Positions 1-8,375 of a stretch of 35,542 nt of DNA are shown here, in pieces; within the stretch, counting starts at the first letter, position 1; every line of letters starts with the position of its first letter. Under the pieces are notes generated by a model that was given only the letters and a program-made list of their open reading frames with translations, had not been told where the DNA came from and made no database searches. A program made the translations under genes and the position numbers. The stretch is from Leucobacter sp. UBA1945 (lineage in GTDB: Bacteria; Actinomycetota; Actinomycetes; Actinomycetales; Microbacteriaceae): contig DDEV01000067.1 in assembly GCA_002336855.1 (NCBI GenBank), positions 1 to 35,542 on the forward strand, in the 5' to 3' direction.

Positions 1-179
1 CTACACCCTAAAATCCGATGAGCCTCTTTGTCTTGCATGGCAGCTTCGAGTGCTTGGCGGAACTGTGGAAGCACAGGAACCACTCGTTCTCGGTGCGACT
101 TGGTGTCGCCCATTACGAGCTTGCCATTTGGGTTGGGGGAGAGCGATCGGGCTATCCTGAGTATTTGGAGTCGTGATTC
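1..179 (-). pseudogene. Tyrosine recombinase (phage integrase) fragment, cut by IS and by the window edge
   Basis: The minus strand is open from the IS junction to the window edge and reads ...SRLQILRIARSLSPNPNGKLVMGDTK, then SHRERVVPVLPQFRQALEAA. The stretch NGKLVMGDTKSHRERVVPV resembles the beta-strand segment between catalytic box I and the HxxR box of phage-type tyrosine recombinases, which cut and rejoin DNA at att sites. Just upstream, inside the IS end, the frame meets a stop (189-191), so no start codon remains: the N-terminal part has been separated by the element. The catalytic Arg, His and Tyr would lie off the left edge or be lost. The call rests on motif resemblance over about 60 residues. 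No att site is visible. Confidence 0.6.
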
Positions 180-225
180 GCCCTGGGTTTAGTTCCGATC
201 TTTCAACCAGGAAGATAGGAACATC

Positions 226-489
226 ATGCCCGAACCATACGAACCAGAGTTCAAAGAACGAGCACTCCGCATGCTCGCCGAAGCGCTCCCTCAGCATGCG
301 AGCGTGCACGCTGCGAGCAAGCATGTCGGAGGGCTGCTCGGCATCTCACCTGACACGCTCAGAATCTGGCATCGACAATCGCAGATCGATACCGGCTCAA
401 AGCCCGGCGTGACGACTGATATCGCTGCCGAGAACCGTCGCCTCCAGAAAGAAAACATGGAACTGCGCAAAGCGAACGAAGTCCTCTAA
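226..489 (+). pseudogene. IS3-family transposase OrfA, shortened by an in-frame stop
   Basis: OrfA is the DNA-binding half of IS3-family transposases. Its 87 residues hold a helix-turn-helix (about 7-55, with LLGISPDTLRIWHR as the recognition part) and a leucine-zipper coiled coil (AENRRLQKENMELRKANEVL). The product ends at TAA (487-489), exactly where relatives read a Lys codon (...EVLKAAS...). After the stop the same frame continues AASIFFAKELDQPRTK to 540, the usual OrfA tail. The heptamer-like run ATTTTTC (501-507), a plausible -1 slippage site for making OrfAB, lies beyond the new stop. The frame used by orfB is open from at least 480, so a shift at the stop itself is not excluded. Confidence 0.8.
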
Positions 490-536
490 GCCGCGAGCAT
501 ATTTTTCGCGAAGGAACTCGACCAGCCACGAACGAA

Positions 537-1448
537 ATGATCCGATTCATCGACGAGTATCGTGATCGTTTCGGGGTCGAGTTCCTCTGCCGTACGCTGC
601 GTGCGGCAGTTCGTGGATTCCTCACGTCACGCGGATATCGGGCAGCGAAGAAACGGCTCCCCTCGCCCCGTCAGCTCCGTGACGAGATCCTTGTTCCCGA
701 GATCAAGCGGCTCCACCATCAGCATTACGGTGTCTACGGGCGCCGCAAAATGCATGCCCTGCTGCGACGCGAGGGCTGGGAGATTGGCCGTGACGCCTGC
801 GAGCGGCTCATGAAACTCGCTGGATTTCGGGGCGTGCGACGTTCTCGGCGGGCTTTTACGACGAAGAGTGACCCGGCAAACCGGCTGCCAGGTGATCTCG
901 TCAACCGGAACTTCACTGCGACAGCTCCCCAGCGGCTCTGGGTCGTCGACATCACATACGTCGCGACGTGGTCTGGGTTCGCATATGTGTCGTTCGTAAC
1001 TGACGTGTACTCGCGTCGGATCGTGGGCTGGAACGTAGCTGCGACGCTGAAGGCTGAAGTGTTGCCGTTACAAGCCCTCGAGATGGCGGCATGGCAGGCC
1101 GGCGGCAATCTTGAGGGGCTCGTGCATCACAGCGATCACGGCTCGAACTACATGTCGATGGTCTACACGAACCGGGTCGCTGAGCTCGGCGCGATCCCGT
1201 CGACCGGGACCGTTGGTGATAGCTACGACAATTCGATGGCTGAAGCAGTGAACGCGCTCTACAAGGCTGAACTTATCCGGCAGCAAGGACCCTGGAGAAC
1301 GGTCGAGCAGGTTGAATTCGCCACGTTGAAGTACGTGTGGTGGTGGAACAACGAACGCTTGCATGGGGAACTCGATATGCGCACCCCGGCAGAAGTGGAA
1401 GCGGCGTACTACGCTGACACTGAACCGGTGCCGGAACTCATCCGGTAA
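537..1448 (+). CDS. IS3-family transposase OrfB (DDE integrase core)
   Basis: The 303-residue catalytic subunit has an N-terminal HTH_21 segment (about 58-105, HHQHYGVYGRRKMHALLRRE) and an rve integrase core. The three acidic residues are recognisable: Asp in WVVDITYV, Asp in HHSDHGSNY and Glu in NSMAEAVNALYK. Length and motifs are normal for the family. The ATG at 537 overlaps the TGA that ends the original orfA frame (538-540), giving the usual ATGA arrangement. The gene itself looks intact. Whether the element still moves depends on OrfAB production, which the stop in orfA should impair. Confidence 0.92.
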   Translation: MIRFIDEYRDRFGVEFLCRTLRAAVRGFLTSRGYRAAKKRLPSPRQLRDEILVPEIKRLHHQHYGVYGRRKMHALLRREGWEIGRDACERLMKLAGFRGVRRSRRAFTTKSDPANRLPGDLVNRNFTATAPQRLWVVDITYVATWSGFAYVSFVTDVYSRRIVGWNVAATLKAEVLPLQALEMAAWQAGGNLEGLVHHSDHGSNYMSMVYTNRVAELGAIPSTGTVGDSYDNSMAEAVNALYKAELIRQQGPWRTVEQVEFATLKYVWWWNNERLHGELDMRTPAEVEAAYYADTEPVPELIR

Positions 1449-1475
1449 CGGACAAACCGGTCGGAACTAAACCCA

Positions 1476-1637
1476 GGCCAAATCAGTCTGACTGATCGCG
1501 GTCGGATCGAAGTGGGCTTGCGGGCCGATCTGGTGGTGCTTGATGAGCATCCCTTTGAATTTGAGGAGTTCGGCTCGCGGGTCGTTCGAGTGTTCCAGGC
1601 TGGGGCGCAAAAGTTCGTGCACTCCGCACTAGCCTGA
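1476..1637 (+). pseudogene. 3' remnant of an amidohydrolase gene
   Basis: The plus strand is open from the IS end and reads GQISLTDRGRIEVGLRADLV, then VLDEHPFEFEEF..., ending in TGA at 1635-1637. The pattern [G-x-I-x-x-G-x-x-A-D-L-V-V-L-D] is the C-terminal beta-sandwich signature of amidohydrolase-superfamily enzymes such as PhnM-type, NagA-type or D-aminoacylase-type. The TDRGRI wording is most like PhnM, but 53 residues cannot decide. The metal-binding barrel and the start are missing, replaced by the IS. It converges on the transport/MBL operon and may once have belonged to that pathway; that link is inference. Confidence 0.65.
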
Positions 1638-1646
1638 TGAGCGCGG

Positions 1647-1676
1647 GGTGGCCGCGGTCATGTTGCCGCGGCCACC
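1647..1676. terminator. Perfect 11-bp hairpin between convergent genes
   Basis: GGTGGCCGCGG (1647-1657) pairs perfectly with CCGCGGCCACC (1666-1676) around an 8-nt loop. It sits ten bases after the amidohydrolase relic and 30 bases past the stop of the minus-strand MBL gene, so it can serve both directions. There is no T-run, which is common for actinobacterial terminators. Confidence 0.75.
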
Positions 1677-1705
1677 ACGTGCCGGGTGTTGAGACGGCCT
1701 GATCG

Positions 1706-3151
1706 CTACGCGCGCTGCGGTGGGCGCGTACCGGGATCGCTTGCGGCGGCCGGTTCTGAAATATGGCCGTGGTCGAGGTGGAGGACAATCCCAGCTTCGG
1801 CTGGCACACGGCGACCGACGGGCGGTTCGAATGCGGTCATCCCCGGATAGGGCGCGTGAACGATGGCGACCTGACGAGGGTCCAACAACTCGGTCATGAG
1901 CGCGATGTGTCCGGGCGTGGCATGGGCGAAATGGACGTGCCGTGTTGATTGCGTGTAGCTGATCCCGACCGTGTCGAGCACACGCTGCAAGCGGGTGTGT
2001 TCTGGGCTGCCCGGGCCGAGGGGGAGCCCGCCGACATGCAGATAGCTTCCACCCGCTCCCGCGAAGGCAAGCAGCTCGGCCGTCTCCGGGTACCCGAATT
2101 GCACGAGCCAGTGGCTGGGATCTGCCGCGACCTCGGCGGCGTCAACGGTCGTTGCCCGGCTGAGCAGTTCGGCAATCACCCCCGGTGTGGCCTCCGCCGT
2201 TTGGTATCCCTCTCTCCCCAGATAGACGGGAAAGAGTTCTCCTGTGAGCCGTTCGAGTATCAGGGCGACATCTGCTTGCACCGCGACGTTTCTGCCAGCT
2301 TCGCGGGCGAGGGCGAGCACGTTTTGCAGTGGAGAGAAGTCTCGATTGTAGATATTGAGAATAACGATGCCCGGCTGGGCAAGGATTCTCGAAAACTCCG
2401 CGTCGACGCCCTCTTCTGTGGCGAGCCCATCTGGCATGACGGTGCTCCCTGGTGGTGCGGGCTGCGGCGAGGGGTCCACCGGTAGTGCCGAGCCGAGGCT
2501 TGTGCCTTCGGTAATGAGCAGGTCGATGCCAGCGGCTTTGGCGCTCGCGAGTTCGCCGAGCACGCGAGTGCGTCCCTTCCCGTGCAGTCGCCAATCACCT
2601 GTCCAAAACAGGCGTCCATCGGGGGACGCGATCTCGTAGCCCACTGAACCCCAGGCCGGATGATCCGAATATCTGGCCGTGATTTCGAACGGACCAAAAG
2701 TAAAGGCCTCACCAAGAGCCACCCCGGTAACGTTCCGCGGCAGATCGAACTCGCCGAGATCGTGCAGGGTGCGGATCAGTGTCGCAGCATCTTCGCTCAT
2801 CACGACCGGCACCTGCGGATCAATCAGCCCGATTGCGCCAATGTGATCCTCGTGCGGATGTGAGATGAGCACCATTGTCGGATCCGCTTCGGCATGTGCG
2901 CCCGCGACCCCGGCAGTACCCCGAAGCCTCTCCTCGCTGAATACTCCATCGATGCGTGGGAGCAATCCAAGTGCGAGGAGATCCGCGAGGTAATGCGGTC
3001 CGCCGGGGCGAATCGTGCCGTCAAACACGTGACGCGGAAGGTCAAAAACATACCCAAAGTCGAAGACAAGACGGTGCTTGCCGTGACTCACCTCAATAAT
3101 CGTTCCGCCTGAGGTGCTCACGCCCGCATAGAACCTGATCGCTGTCGTCAT
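1706..3151 (-). CDS. MBL-fold metallo-hydrolase with beta-CASP-like architecture (paralogue A)
   Basis: This 481-residue metallo-beta-lactamase-fold hydrolase carries the metal-site motif H98-P-H100-E-D102-H103, a downstream His (YSDHPAWGS, about 164), TGDWR (184-188), and near the C-terminus HATPGH followed by VAIVHAPYPG. The last two resemble the motifs that close the active site in RNase J/CPSF beta-CASP nucleases. It is homologous along its whole length to the protein at 8362-9789. The start at 3151 is chosen because AAAGGA lies six bases upstream; an ATG 11 codons earlier has no such site. It is the last gene of the minus-strand ABC operon, 69 bp after the second permease, so it probably acts in the cytoplasm on the imported compound or a product of it. 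The chemistry (phosphodiester, lactone or nucleic acid) cannot be told. Confidence 0.85.
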   Translation of the reverse strand: MTTAIRFYAGVSTSGGTIIEVSHGKHRLVFDFGYVFDLPRHVFDGTIRPGGPHYLADLLALGLLPRIDGVFSEERLRGTAGVAGAHAEADPTMVLISHPHEDHIGAIGLIDPQVPVVMSEDAATLIRTLHDLGEFDLPRNVTGVALGEAFTFGPFEITARYSDHPAWGSVGYEIASPDGRLFWTGDWRLHGKGRTRVLGELASAKAAGIDLLITEGTSLGSALPVDPSPQPAPPGSTVMPDGLATEEGVDAEFSRILAQPGIVILNIYNRDFSPLQNVLALAREAGRNVAVQADVALILERLTGELFPVYLGREGYQTAEATPGVIAELLSRATTVDAAEVAADPSHWLVQFGYPETAELLAFAGAGGSYLHVGGLPLGPGSPEHTRLQRVLDTVGISYTQSTRHVHFAHATPGHIALMTELLDPRQVAIVHAPYPGMTAFEPPVGRRVPAEAGIVLHLDHGHISEPAAASDPGTRPPQRA

Positions 3152-3220
3152 CGCTGTCCTTTCAAAAAATGTGGTGATCTGCACGCCGCAGCGCGCCAGT
3201 TCTCGGGCGACCCAAGTAGG

Positions 3221-4060
3221 TCATCCCTTGAGTCCGCCCCGCGCGACACCCTGAATGATCTGGTTTGAGGCAAACACAAACAAGAGCAGCATCGGCAGCA
3301 CGGCAAGCGTCGAAGCAGCCATCAGCAGTTCGTACCGCACACCTCCATCGGTAATGAAGGCAAAGAGGCCGAGCGGAAGCGTCCGGTTCTCTGGCGAATT
3401 GACCACCAGCAGCGGCCAGAGAAACGCATTCCAAGAGGTGATCACATTGAGGAGCGAGGTGGTGATGATCGTCGAACTGCTCATCGGCACCAACACTGTC
3501 CAGAGGTATTGCCAGTTGCTCGCGCCGTCAATTCGAGCCGACCAATACACCCCTTCAGGAATCGAGCGGAAGGTGTTCCGAACGATAAAGGTGTAGAAGA
3601 TGCTCACCAGAAACGGCAGCACCAGCCCAGGCATCGTATCGATCAATTTGAGTCCGCTGATTGTCGAATAGTTCGTAATAATCAAGAGTTCAAACGGCAC
3701 CACCATTGTTGCGACAAGGATCGCGAACACCGTATCGCTTCCACGGAAGCGGAGCACGGAAAAAGCAAAGGCGGCCAAGATCGAGGTCACCTGGGTGAGC
3801 GCAACCGAGACGAGGGCGATACCGACCGAGTTGAGGAGGTAGCGCCCGAAGGGAACGATCTCGAAGACTCTGAAGAAATTGTCGAGCGTAGCGTGCTCGG
3901 GCCAGAACGTGGGAGGTAATTGCGCAATTTCCGCGGGAGTCTTGAGCGCCGACAGCAGCATCCACCCGAAGGGAAACACCATCAGCAGTGCCCCGACCGT
4001 GAGCAGTACATAGAGCACCGCAGCCTTCGTGATCTTCCGTGCAAGGATCGCGTTGTTCAT
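3221..4060 (-). CDS. Sugar-type ABC transporter permease (MalG/UgpE family)
   Basis: This 279-residue inner-membrane permease belongs to the CUT1 carbohydrate ABC family. It has six predicted hydrophobic segments, the first at about 12-33, and the EAA loop that contacts the ATPase (DGASNWQYLWTVLVPMSSST, about 190-210). The ATG at 4060 overlaps the stop of the preceding permease as ATGA (4057-4060), so translation is coupled. A much longer upstream extension of the frame has no membrane or family character and was rejected. It forms the channel with the permease at 4057-4962. Confidence 0.93.
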   Translation of the reverse strand: MNNAILARKITKAAVLYVLLTVGALLMVFPFGWMLLSALKTPAEIAQLPPTFWPEHATLDNFFRVFEIVPFGRYLLNSVGIALVSVALTQVTSILAAFAFSVLRFRGSDTVFAILVATMVVPFELLIITNYSTISGLKLIDTMPGLVLPFLVSIFYTFIVRNTFRSIPEGVYWSARIDGASNWQYLWTVLVPMSSSTIITTSLLNVITSWNAFLWPLLVVNSPENRTLPLGLFAFITDGGVRYELLMAASTLAVLPMLLLFVFASNQIIQGVARGGLKG

Positions 4061-4962
4061 GCTCGCGCCCCTTTTCCGCGCTGCAGGCGCAACTGAATGA
4101 GTGCCGCAGCGAGCACCACGAGCGAGAACATGACGGCGGCAGCGCTCGCCGTCGCGACGTCGAAGCGGTTGTAGAAAGTGTCGTAAATGTAGAAGACCAC
4201 TGTGTAGAGCGACCCGGCGACACCGGGTTTTCCGTTGAAGAGGGGGAAGAGCTGATCGAACACCAATGTGCAAGTGATGAGGTTCAAGATGAGCACGAGA
4301 CCAATCGTGGGTCGCAGGAGCGGGAGGGTGATCGTCGTGAAGATAGCCCAGGGGTTCGCGCCATCGACTCTGGCGGCTTGCGTGTAGCGCGCGTCAAGGT
4401 TCTGGAGTCCCACGAGGAGCAGGATGGTCGTGAGGGGGAGCAGTCCCCAAGTGCCAAAGACGGCGAGCACGAGCATTCCCCAAGCGGGGTCGCCCAACCA
4501 ATCAATGGGCGCCACGCCTAGCTGCCCCAGTAGCTGGTTCAAGATGCCGTTTCGCGCCTCGAAGATCCAACGCCAGGAGAACCCGATTGCGGTTGTTGAG
4601 GTGACTAGGGGAAAGAAATACAAGATCTGAAAGAGGCGACGTCCACGGATGGGGCGATTGAGAAGCAGCGCGAACAGCATGCCGAGAATGAGACTCGCCG
4701 GGAGCGCAATCACCACATAAACCGCAGTGTTTCGCAGTGCCGAAAGGAACTTCGGATCCTGCAGTGCGGTCAGATAAGAACTCACGCCGATTCCGGCAGT
4801 CTCGCCAGTGAGAAACTGGTAGCCCTCTTGAAATGAAATCCACACCACGTTCAGGATCGGCCAGATCGTGAAGACGGCCATCCCAAGAAGCAGGGGAGCC
4901 AGATAGAGAAGTGCTGATCCGCGAGAGCGCCGCTTGGGTGCAGCCCGCTTCGCTGCGCTCAT
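4057..4962 (-). CDS. Sugar-type ABC transporter permease (MalF/UgpA family)
   Basis: This 301-residue integral membrane protein starts with a basic cytoplasmic tail (AAKRAAPKRRSRG) and has six hydrophobic segments. The EAA-type loop reads DGANPWAIFTTITLPLLRPT (about 205-225). It is the partner of the following permease in a CUT1 importer. The start codon overlaps the TGA of the ATPase gene (ATGA, 4959-4962), and its own stop overlaps the next start, so three genes are translated as one coupled block. MalF/UgpA-class proteins import di- and oligosaccharides, polyols or glycerol-3-phosphate-like compounds; the exact substrate is not readable here. Confidence 0.93.
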   Translation of the reverse strand: MSAAKRAAPKRRSRGSALLYLAPLLLGMAVFTIWPILNVVWISFQEGYQFLTGETAGIGVSSYLTALQDPKFLSALRNTAVYVVIALPASLILGMLFALLLNRPIRGRRLFQILYFFPLVTSTTAIGFSWRWIFEARNGILNQLLGQLGVAPIDWLGDPAWGMLVLAVFGTWGLLPLTTILLLVGLQNLDARYTQAARVDGANPWAIFTTITLPLLRPTIGLVLILNLITCTLVFDQLFPLFNGKPGVAGSLYTVVFYIYDTFYNRFDVATASAAAVMFSLVVLAAALIQLRLQRGKGARA

Positions 4963-6080
4963 CCTCTGCGCGCTTCCGTCGTCGGATCGAAGTAGAACAC
5001 GGTTGCCGCGTCAACGGAGAAAGGCACAAGCTCTCCCACTTGATGCGCACTGTCTTGTCCTGCGCGGGCGCGCAGCATGGTGCCGTCTTCGAGCCGGAGC
5101 TCATAGAGGTAGCCCTGTCGGCTCGCTATTGCGGCGGCAATCGTGGCCATCGTGTGCTGAGGCGTGCGTGCTGAGTCGAGCGGATCAGCGGTCGAATCGT
5201 GTTCGATGCTGGCCTCGGCCCCGATGGATACCGAGTCGGCGCGAACCGCGAGCGTGAGGGGTGCCCGTTCGCCGCGCAGCGTTGCCGGTGCCGTGAGCGG
5301 CAGGAATGCGCCACTGACAAGGTGCACCGTGGCGTCCTCTGCGATGCGCACGGGAAGTTGGGTTGCTGGCGGCTCCCCAATGAAGTCAACGACAAATAGG
5401 CTTTGTGGCTGTGCGTAGGTGGCGATGGGGCTTGAGACTTGCTCGACGTGCCCCGCGCGCATGACGACGACCTGATCCGAGATGCTCAGCGCATCTTCTT
5501 GGTCGTGGGTGACGAGTACCATGGTGACCCCGGATTCGCTTTGAATTCTGCGGATCTCTTCGCGCATCTCGCCGCGCAGGCGGGCATCGAGGTTGCTCAG
5601 CGGTTCATCCATCAGCACGACTCCGGGGCGTTTCGCAAGGGCGCGCGCGATTGCGACGCGCTGCTGCTGCCCGCCCGAGAGTTCACCCGGTCGGTGGTCG
5701 AGGAGTTCTGTCACTCGCACCAGCGCGGCAAGCTCAGCGACTCGATCGCTTCGCTCCGGTTTTCCCATCCCGCGAATGAAGCGCAGCGGGTAGCCGATGT
5801 TCTGTGCCACGGTGAGGTGAGGGTAGAGCGCATAGTTTTGAAAGACGAAACCGAGGTTGCGCTTTTCCGGGGGGAGCGAAGTGACATCCTTCCCTCCGTA
5901 GCGGACCGTGCCTGTGGTGGGCTCGAGGATGCCGGCGATGATGTTGAGCATCGTGCTCTTGCCGCAGCCACTGGGGCCGAGGATCGAAGTGAGCTGTCCC
6001 GAAGGAAAGGTGAGGTCGATGTCTTGCAGTGCCTGCCGGGTGCCGAAGGTTTGGCTCAGGGAAGTGACAGTAATTTCCAC
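4959..6080 (-). CDS. ABC transporter ATPase, MalK/UgpC/MsmK type
   Basis: The 373-residue ATPase energises the importer. Visible motifs are Walker A GPSGCGKS (35-42), Q-loop VFQNYALYPH (about 79-88), signature LSGGQQQ (134-140), Walker B VVLMDEP (154-160), D-loop SNLD and switch His192 (VTHD). A C-terminal TOBE/OB regulatory region of about 130 residues follows, as in MalK and UgpC. The start is GTG at 6080, with AAAGGAG ten bases upstream. It lies between the binding-protein gene (70 bp away) and the permeases. MalK-type ATPases can serve several importers, but the tight operon argues for a dedicated role here. Confidence 0.95.
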   Translation of the reverse strand: MEITVTSLSQTFGTRQALQDIDLTFPSGQLTSILGPSGCGKSTMLNIIAGILEPTTGTVRYGGKDVTSLPPEKRNLGFVFQNYALYPHLTVAQNIGYPLRFIRGMGKPERSDRVAELAALVRVTELLDHRPGELSGGQQQRVAIARALAKRPGVVLMDEPLSNLDARLRGEMREEIRRIQSESGVTMVLVTHDQEDALSISDQVVVMRAGHVEQVSSPIATYAQPQSLFVVDFIGEPPATQLPVRIAEDATVHLVSGAFLPLTAPATLRGERAPLTLAVRADSVSIGAEASIEHDSTADPLDSARTPQHTMATIAAAIASRQGYLYELRLEDGTMLRARAGQDSAHQVGELVPFSVDAATVFYFDPTTEARRG

Positions 6081-6150
6081 GTGACTGAATCTCCTTTGTG
6101 GCGGGCGAGGCGCCCGCCACCGGTGTGAGGTGAGTAGATCCTGGAGTGGC

Positions 6151-7428
6151 TTACTTCAGGAACGCATTCGAGGCGCGAGCAGCCTCGGCCAATGCGTCTT
6201 TCGTGGATGCTTGCCCGGTGATGGCCTGCTCGATTGCGGTGGCGAGTTCGGCCTGTGCCGCGCTCACTCCTGGTGCGGCGTTTGAGACGGCGACGTAGGG
6301 CAGTTGTGCTGAGAGGGCGGCGATTGCGGCGTTCTCTGTCACGAATGATTGGAATGCAGGTTCTGCTTGTGCGGCGGCAGACGCGGGTACGGCGCCGAGG
6401 GCGATGTCCCAACTGCTGAGCTGGCTGGGTGAGGTGAAGAATGTGATGAATTCAAACGCGGCGGCTTCGCGGCGGTCGTCACTTGCGAAGAGCAGGTAGT
6501 CGCCGCCCCATTCTGGTGCCCATTTGACGGGGCCTTCCTGGGGGAGTGGCGCGACTCCAACTTCAAATTTTCCATCGACCGCCATTTCCACGAAGGGGTA
6601 TCCGGCACTCGCGCCGATATATGAGCTCACCGCACCGGCTCCGAATGGGTTGGAGAAGTACTGGTCTCCTCCTACGAGGCGGAAGACTCCCTCGTTTACG
6701 AGCCCGCCGACCCAGTCAATGGCGCGTGCGTATTCTGGACTGTCGAATGTGGCTTCGCTGCCGTCTTCGTTCACGAAGTCTTGGCCCTGCTGGTTTGCGA
6801 TGGTGAGAATGCCATAGCTCAGGTCGTCAAATCCGAAGGCAGGTGCGCCAGTGTGTTCGGTGAGTGTGCGGCTCACTGTTTCAAGTTCGCTCCAGGTGGT
6901 GGGGGCTTCGAGTCCGAGCTCGTCAAACATGGTCTTGTTGTAGTAGTAGACGGGGCCGGTGGAGTGAAGGGGGTAGAGGTATTGCGCGCCGTCGCCCCAC
7001 TGGGTGACACCTGCTTGCCTTCCTGCCACGATGTCTTCGGAATAGTTCGGTACGCCGTTCTCTGGGTCGGCAATGAGGGGTGCGAGGTCTGCGACTAGGC
7101 CAGCGTCAATGTACTGCGTGGCGATTGAGGGGCTGCTCACGATAATGTCTGGGCCATTCCCATTGCGAACAGCCTGCATGACTTTGGAGTCGAAATCTGA
7201 GAAGGGCTGAGGGTGCGCGGTGACTTTCACCTTGTCTTGGGACTCGTTGAAGGCGGTCACGATCTCTTCGTATGCGGTGGCGTGTGCATCGGAGTAGGTG
7301 TGCCAGACTGTGACGGCGACGGGGGAGTCGTTGTCTTCGGCTGGTGCCGAGCAGGCAGCGAGGGCGAGGCAGCTGGTGGCCGCGACGGCAACCAGCGCAC
7401 TGCGTCGAAAGAATGATGGGCGGGACAT
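6151..7428 (-). CDS. Extracellular solute-binding lipoprotein of a CUT1 ABC importer
   Basis: This 425-residue binding protein starts with a lipoprotein signal: RRSALVAVAATSCLALAACS, with lipobox LAAC. The mature part has the SBP_bac_1 look (ITVWHTYSDAHATAYEEIV-like opening, GPDIIVSSPS, YYYNKTMFDELGLEAPTTW, then WGGDYLLF near the C-terminus). It would sit on the outer face of the membrane and deliver substrate to the permeases. The start at 7428 is preferred because AAGGAG lies six bases upstream; an ATG two codons earlier abuts that site, and a still longer frame would bury the signal peptide. It is the first gene of the minus-strand operon. The WYxYNKxxF pattern and the MalK/UgpC partner suggest a sugar, polyol or phosphorylated derivative. 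Confidence 0.92.
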   Translation of the reverse strand: MSRPSFFRRSALVAVAATSCLALAACSAPAEDNDSPVAVTVWHTYSDAHATAYEEIVTAFNESQDKVKVTAHPQPFSDFDSKVMQAVRNGNGPDIIVSSPSIATQYIDAGLVADLAPLIADPENGVPNYSEDIVAGRQAGVTQWGDGAQYLYPLHSTGPVYYYNKTMFDELGLEAPTTWSELETVSRTLTEHTGAPAFGFDDLSYGILTIANQQGQDFVNEDGSEATFDSPEYARAIDWVGGLVNEGVFRLVGGDQYFSNPFGAGAVSSYIGASAGYPFVEMAVDGKFEVGVAPLPQEGPVKWAPEWGGDYLLFASDDRREAAAFEFITFFTSPSQLSSWDIALGAVPASAAAQAEPAFQSFVTENAAIAALSAQLPYVAVSNAAPGVSAAQAELATAIEQAITGQASTKDALAEAARASNAFLK

Positions 7429-7613
7429 GTGCATCTCCTTGTATATATGAACGAATTTGGCTCGTTCGTAGACGTGTAGCCTCGGCCGATCACGCAGAGC
7501 TTTGGCGACGATGACAACGCTAGGTACGCAAAAAGAATAGCTTATGAACAGCAGGTTTGGACAAGATGTCAATTCTGTTTAATGTTTGGAAAACTTAAAG
7601 TCCAAGGCATACA
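7429..7613. promoter_or_regulatory. Divergent promoter region of the importer operon and the HAD-MBL operon
   Basis: This 185-bp AT-rich spacer must hold promoters for both directions. On the minus strand a TTGACA hexamer (7567-7572) is followed 18 bp on by a weak TTCATA. An inverted repeat GAACGA (7449-7454) / TCGTTC (7462-7467) lies in the leader of the binding-protein gene. AAGG at 7604-7607 is the ribosome site for the HAD gene. Promoter assignments are by eye only. Confidence 0.6.
7578..7599. promoter_or_regulatory. Candidate operator for the RpiR-type regulator
   Basis: An imperfect 22-bp palindrome of form TTTAA-N2-TTT-N2-AAA-N2-TTAAA matches its complement at 16 of 22 positions. It lies 14 bases upstream of the HAD start and next to the TTGACA of the opposite promoter, where a repressor could control both operons. 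RpiR-family proteins such as HexR bind AT-rich palindromes of similar size. Assigning it to the nearby regulator is inference. Confidence 0.45.
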
Positions 7614-8375
7614 GTGGCTAGCGTGATCAAAAGTCTGTCTCTCTCACCCGAAATTGCTTCCCCCTCGGCCCCCGTTTCCGTGCTCTTTGACTTCGACGGA
7701 ACGGTCTGCCTTGGCGAGGGTCCCGTGCTCGAATTTGCCCAGCTGCTCGACCAAAGACTTCCGGGGCATGGATTCACCCGGCACGTCCGCGAATTCATAC
7801 AACACCCGCAGGCGCCCGGACCGTTTCAGCACTGTGACGACCCCTACGACATCATTTCGATCATCAGCACCGATGCCGGATTCCCCGCATCACTGACAAA
7901 CGCCGCGTACGCCGATTCTCGGGAGAACGCCGCGCATTCGGCGATCCGCACGCCCGAGCGATTCGCAGAGTTCGTGCGAAGCATTCCCGCGAACTGTGTG
8001 CTCGCCACCAACTCACCCGCGCAAGAATTCGATCAATTTCTGCACCAGCTCGGACTCGTCGGTGCATTCTCCTCAATCGTCACCTCTGCCGGGAAGCCTG
8101 CCGGAATGCACAGCATCATTCCCGAGCTCCTTGCGCACGGGCCGGTCCTGAGCGTCGGGGATAAATGGATCAACGATCTGGCTCCCGCCCAATTCCTCGG
8201 CGCCGACACCGCACTTGTAGACACCTACGATCGCCAGAAAGATAGGGGGCGTGCAACGCTTCGAGCCCGGAACCTCGAATCGTTGTACGAGCACATTCAT
8301 TCCTGGTGCACGAGCGCCGTCCCCCAGGCGACTCTCACACCACACGCAACGAAAGGCTCACATGTCTCGCACTGA
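7614..8375 (+). CDS. HAD-superfamily hydrolase (likely phosphatase)
   Basis: The 253-residue protein has all four HAD motifs: DFDGTV (nucleophile D26, acid D28), motif II LATNS (T132), motif III Lys161 (AGKP) and motif IV GDKWIND (D183, D188). A cap inserted between motifs I and II is about 95 residues long. Such enzymes usually remove phosphate from small metabolites in the cytoplasm. The start is GTG at 7614, with AAGG six bases upstream; a second GTG three codons on is an alternative. The 3' end overlaps the next gene by 14 bp, so the two are one operon. With the sugar-type importer and RpiR regulator, a sugar-phosphate or phosphoester substrate is plausible but unproven. Confidence 0.88.
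   Translation: MASVIKSLSLSPEIASPSAPVSVLFDFDGTVCLGEGPVLEFAQLLDQRLPGHGFTRHVREFIQHPQAPGPFQHCDDPYDIISIISTDAGFPASLTNAAYADSRENAAHSAIRTPERFAEFVRSIPANCVLATNSPAQEFDQFLHQLGLVGAFSSIVTSAGKPAGMHSIIPELLAHGPVLSVGDKWINDLAPAQFLGADTALVDTYDRQKDRGRATLRARNLESLYEHIHSWCTSAVPQATLTPHATKGSHVSH

Larger units (their letters stand above)
182..1477 (+). mobile_element. IS3-family insertion sequence
   Basis: The element is bounded by perfect 17-bp inverted repeats, CCTGGGTTTAGTTCCGA at 182-198 and its complement at 1461-1477. Taking the conventional 5'-TG...CA-3' ends gives 184-1475. Inside are orfA and orfB in overlapping -1 frames, as usual for IS3 elements. The bases flanking the two ends do not match, so no 3-4 bp target duplication is seen. 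Different broken genes flank each side (integrase on the left, amidohydrolase on the right). Confidence 0.9.

Noticed and set aside
4061..4273. Upstream extension of the second permease
   Set aside because: Arg/His-rich, inside the other permease gene; the ATGA-coupled ATG at 4060 is the natural start.
7441..7450. TATATA as a -10 for the binding-protein gene
   Set aside because: Too close to the start; it would leave the good AAGGAG ribosome site untranscribed or at the very 5' end.
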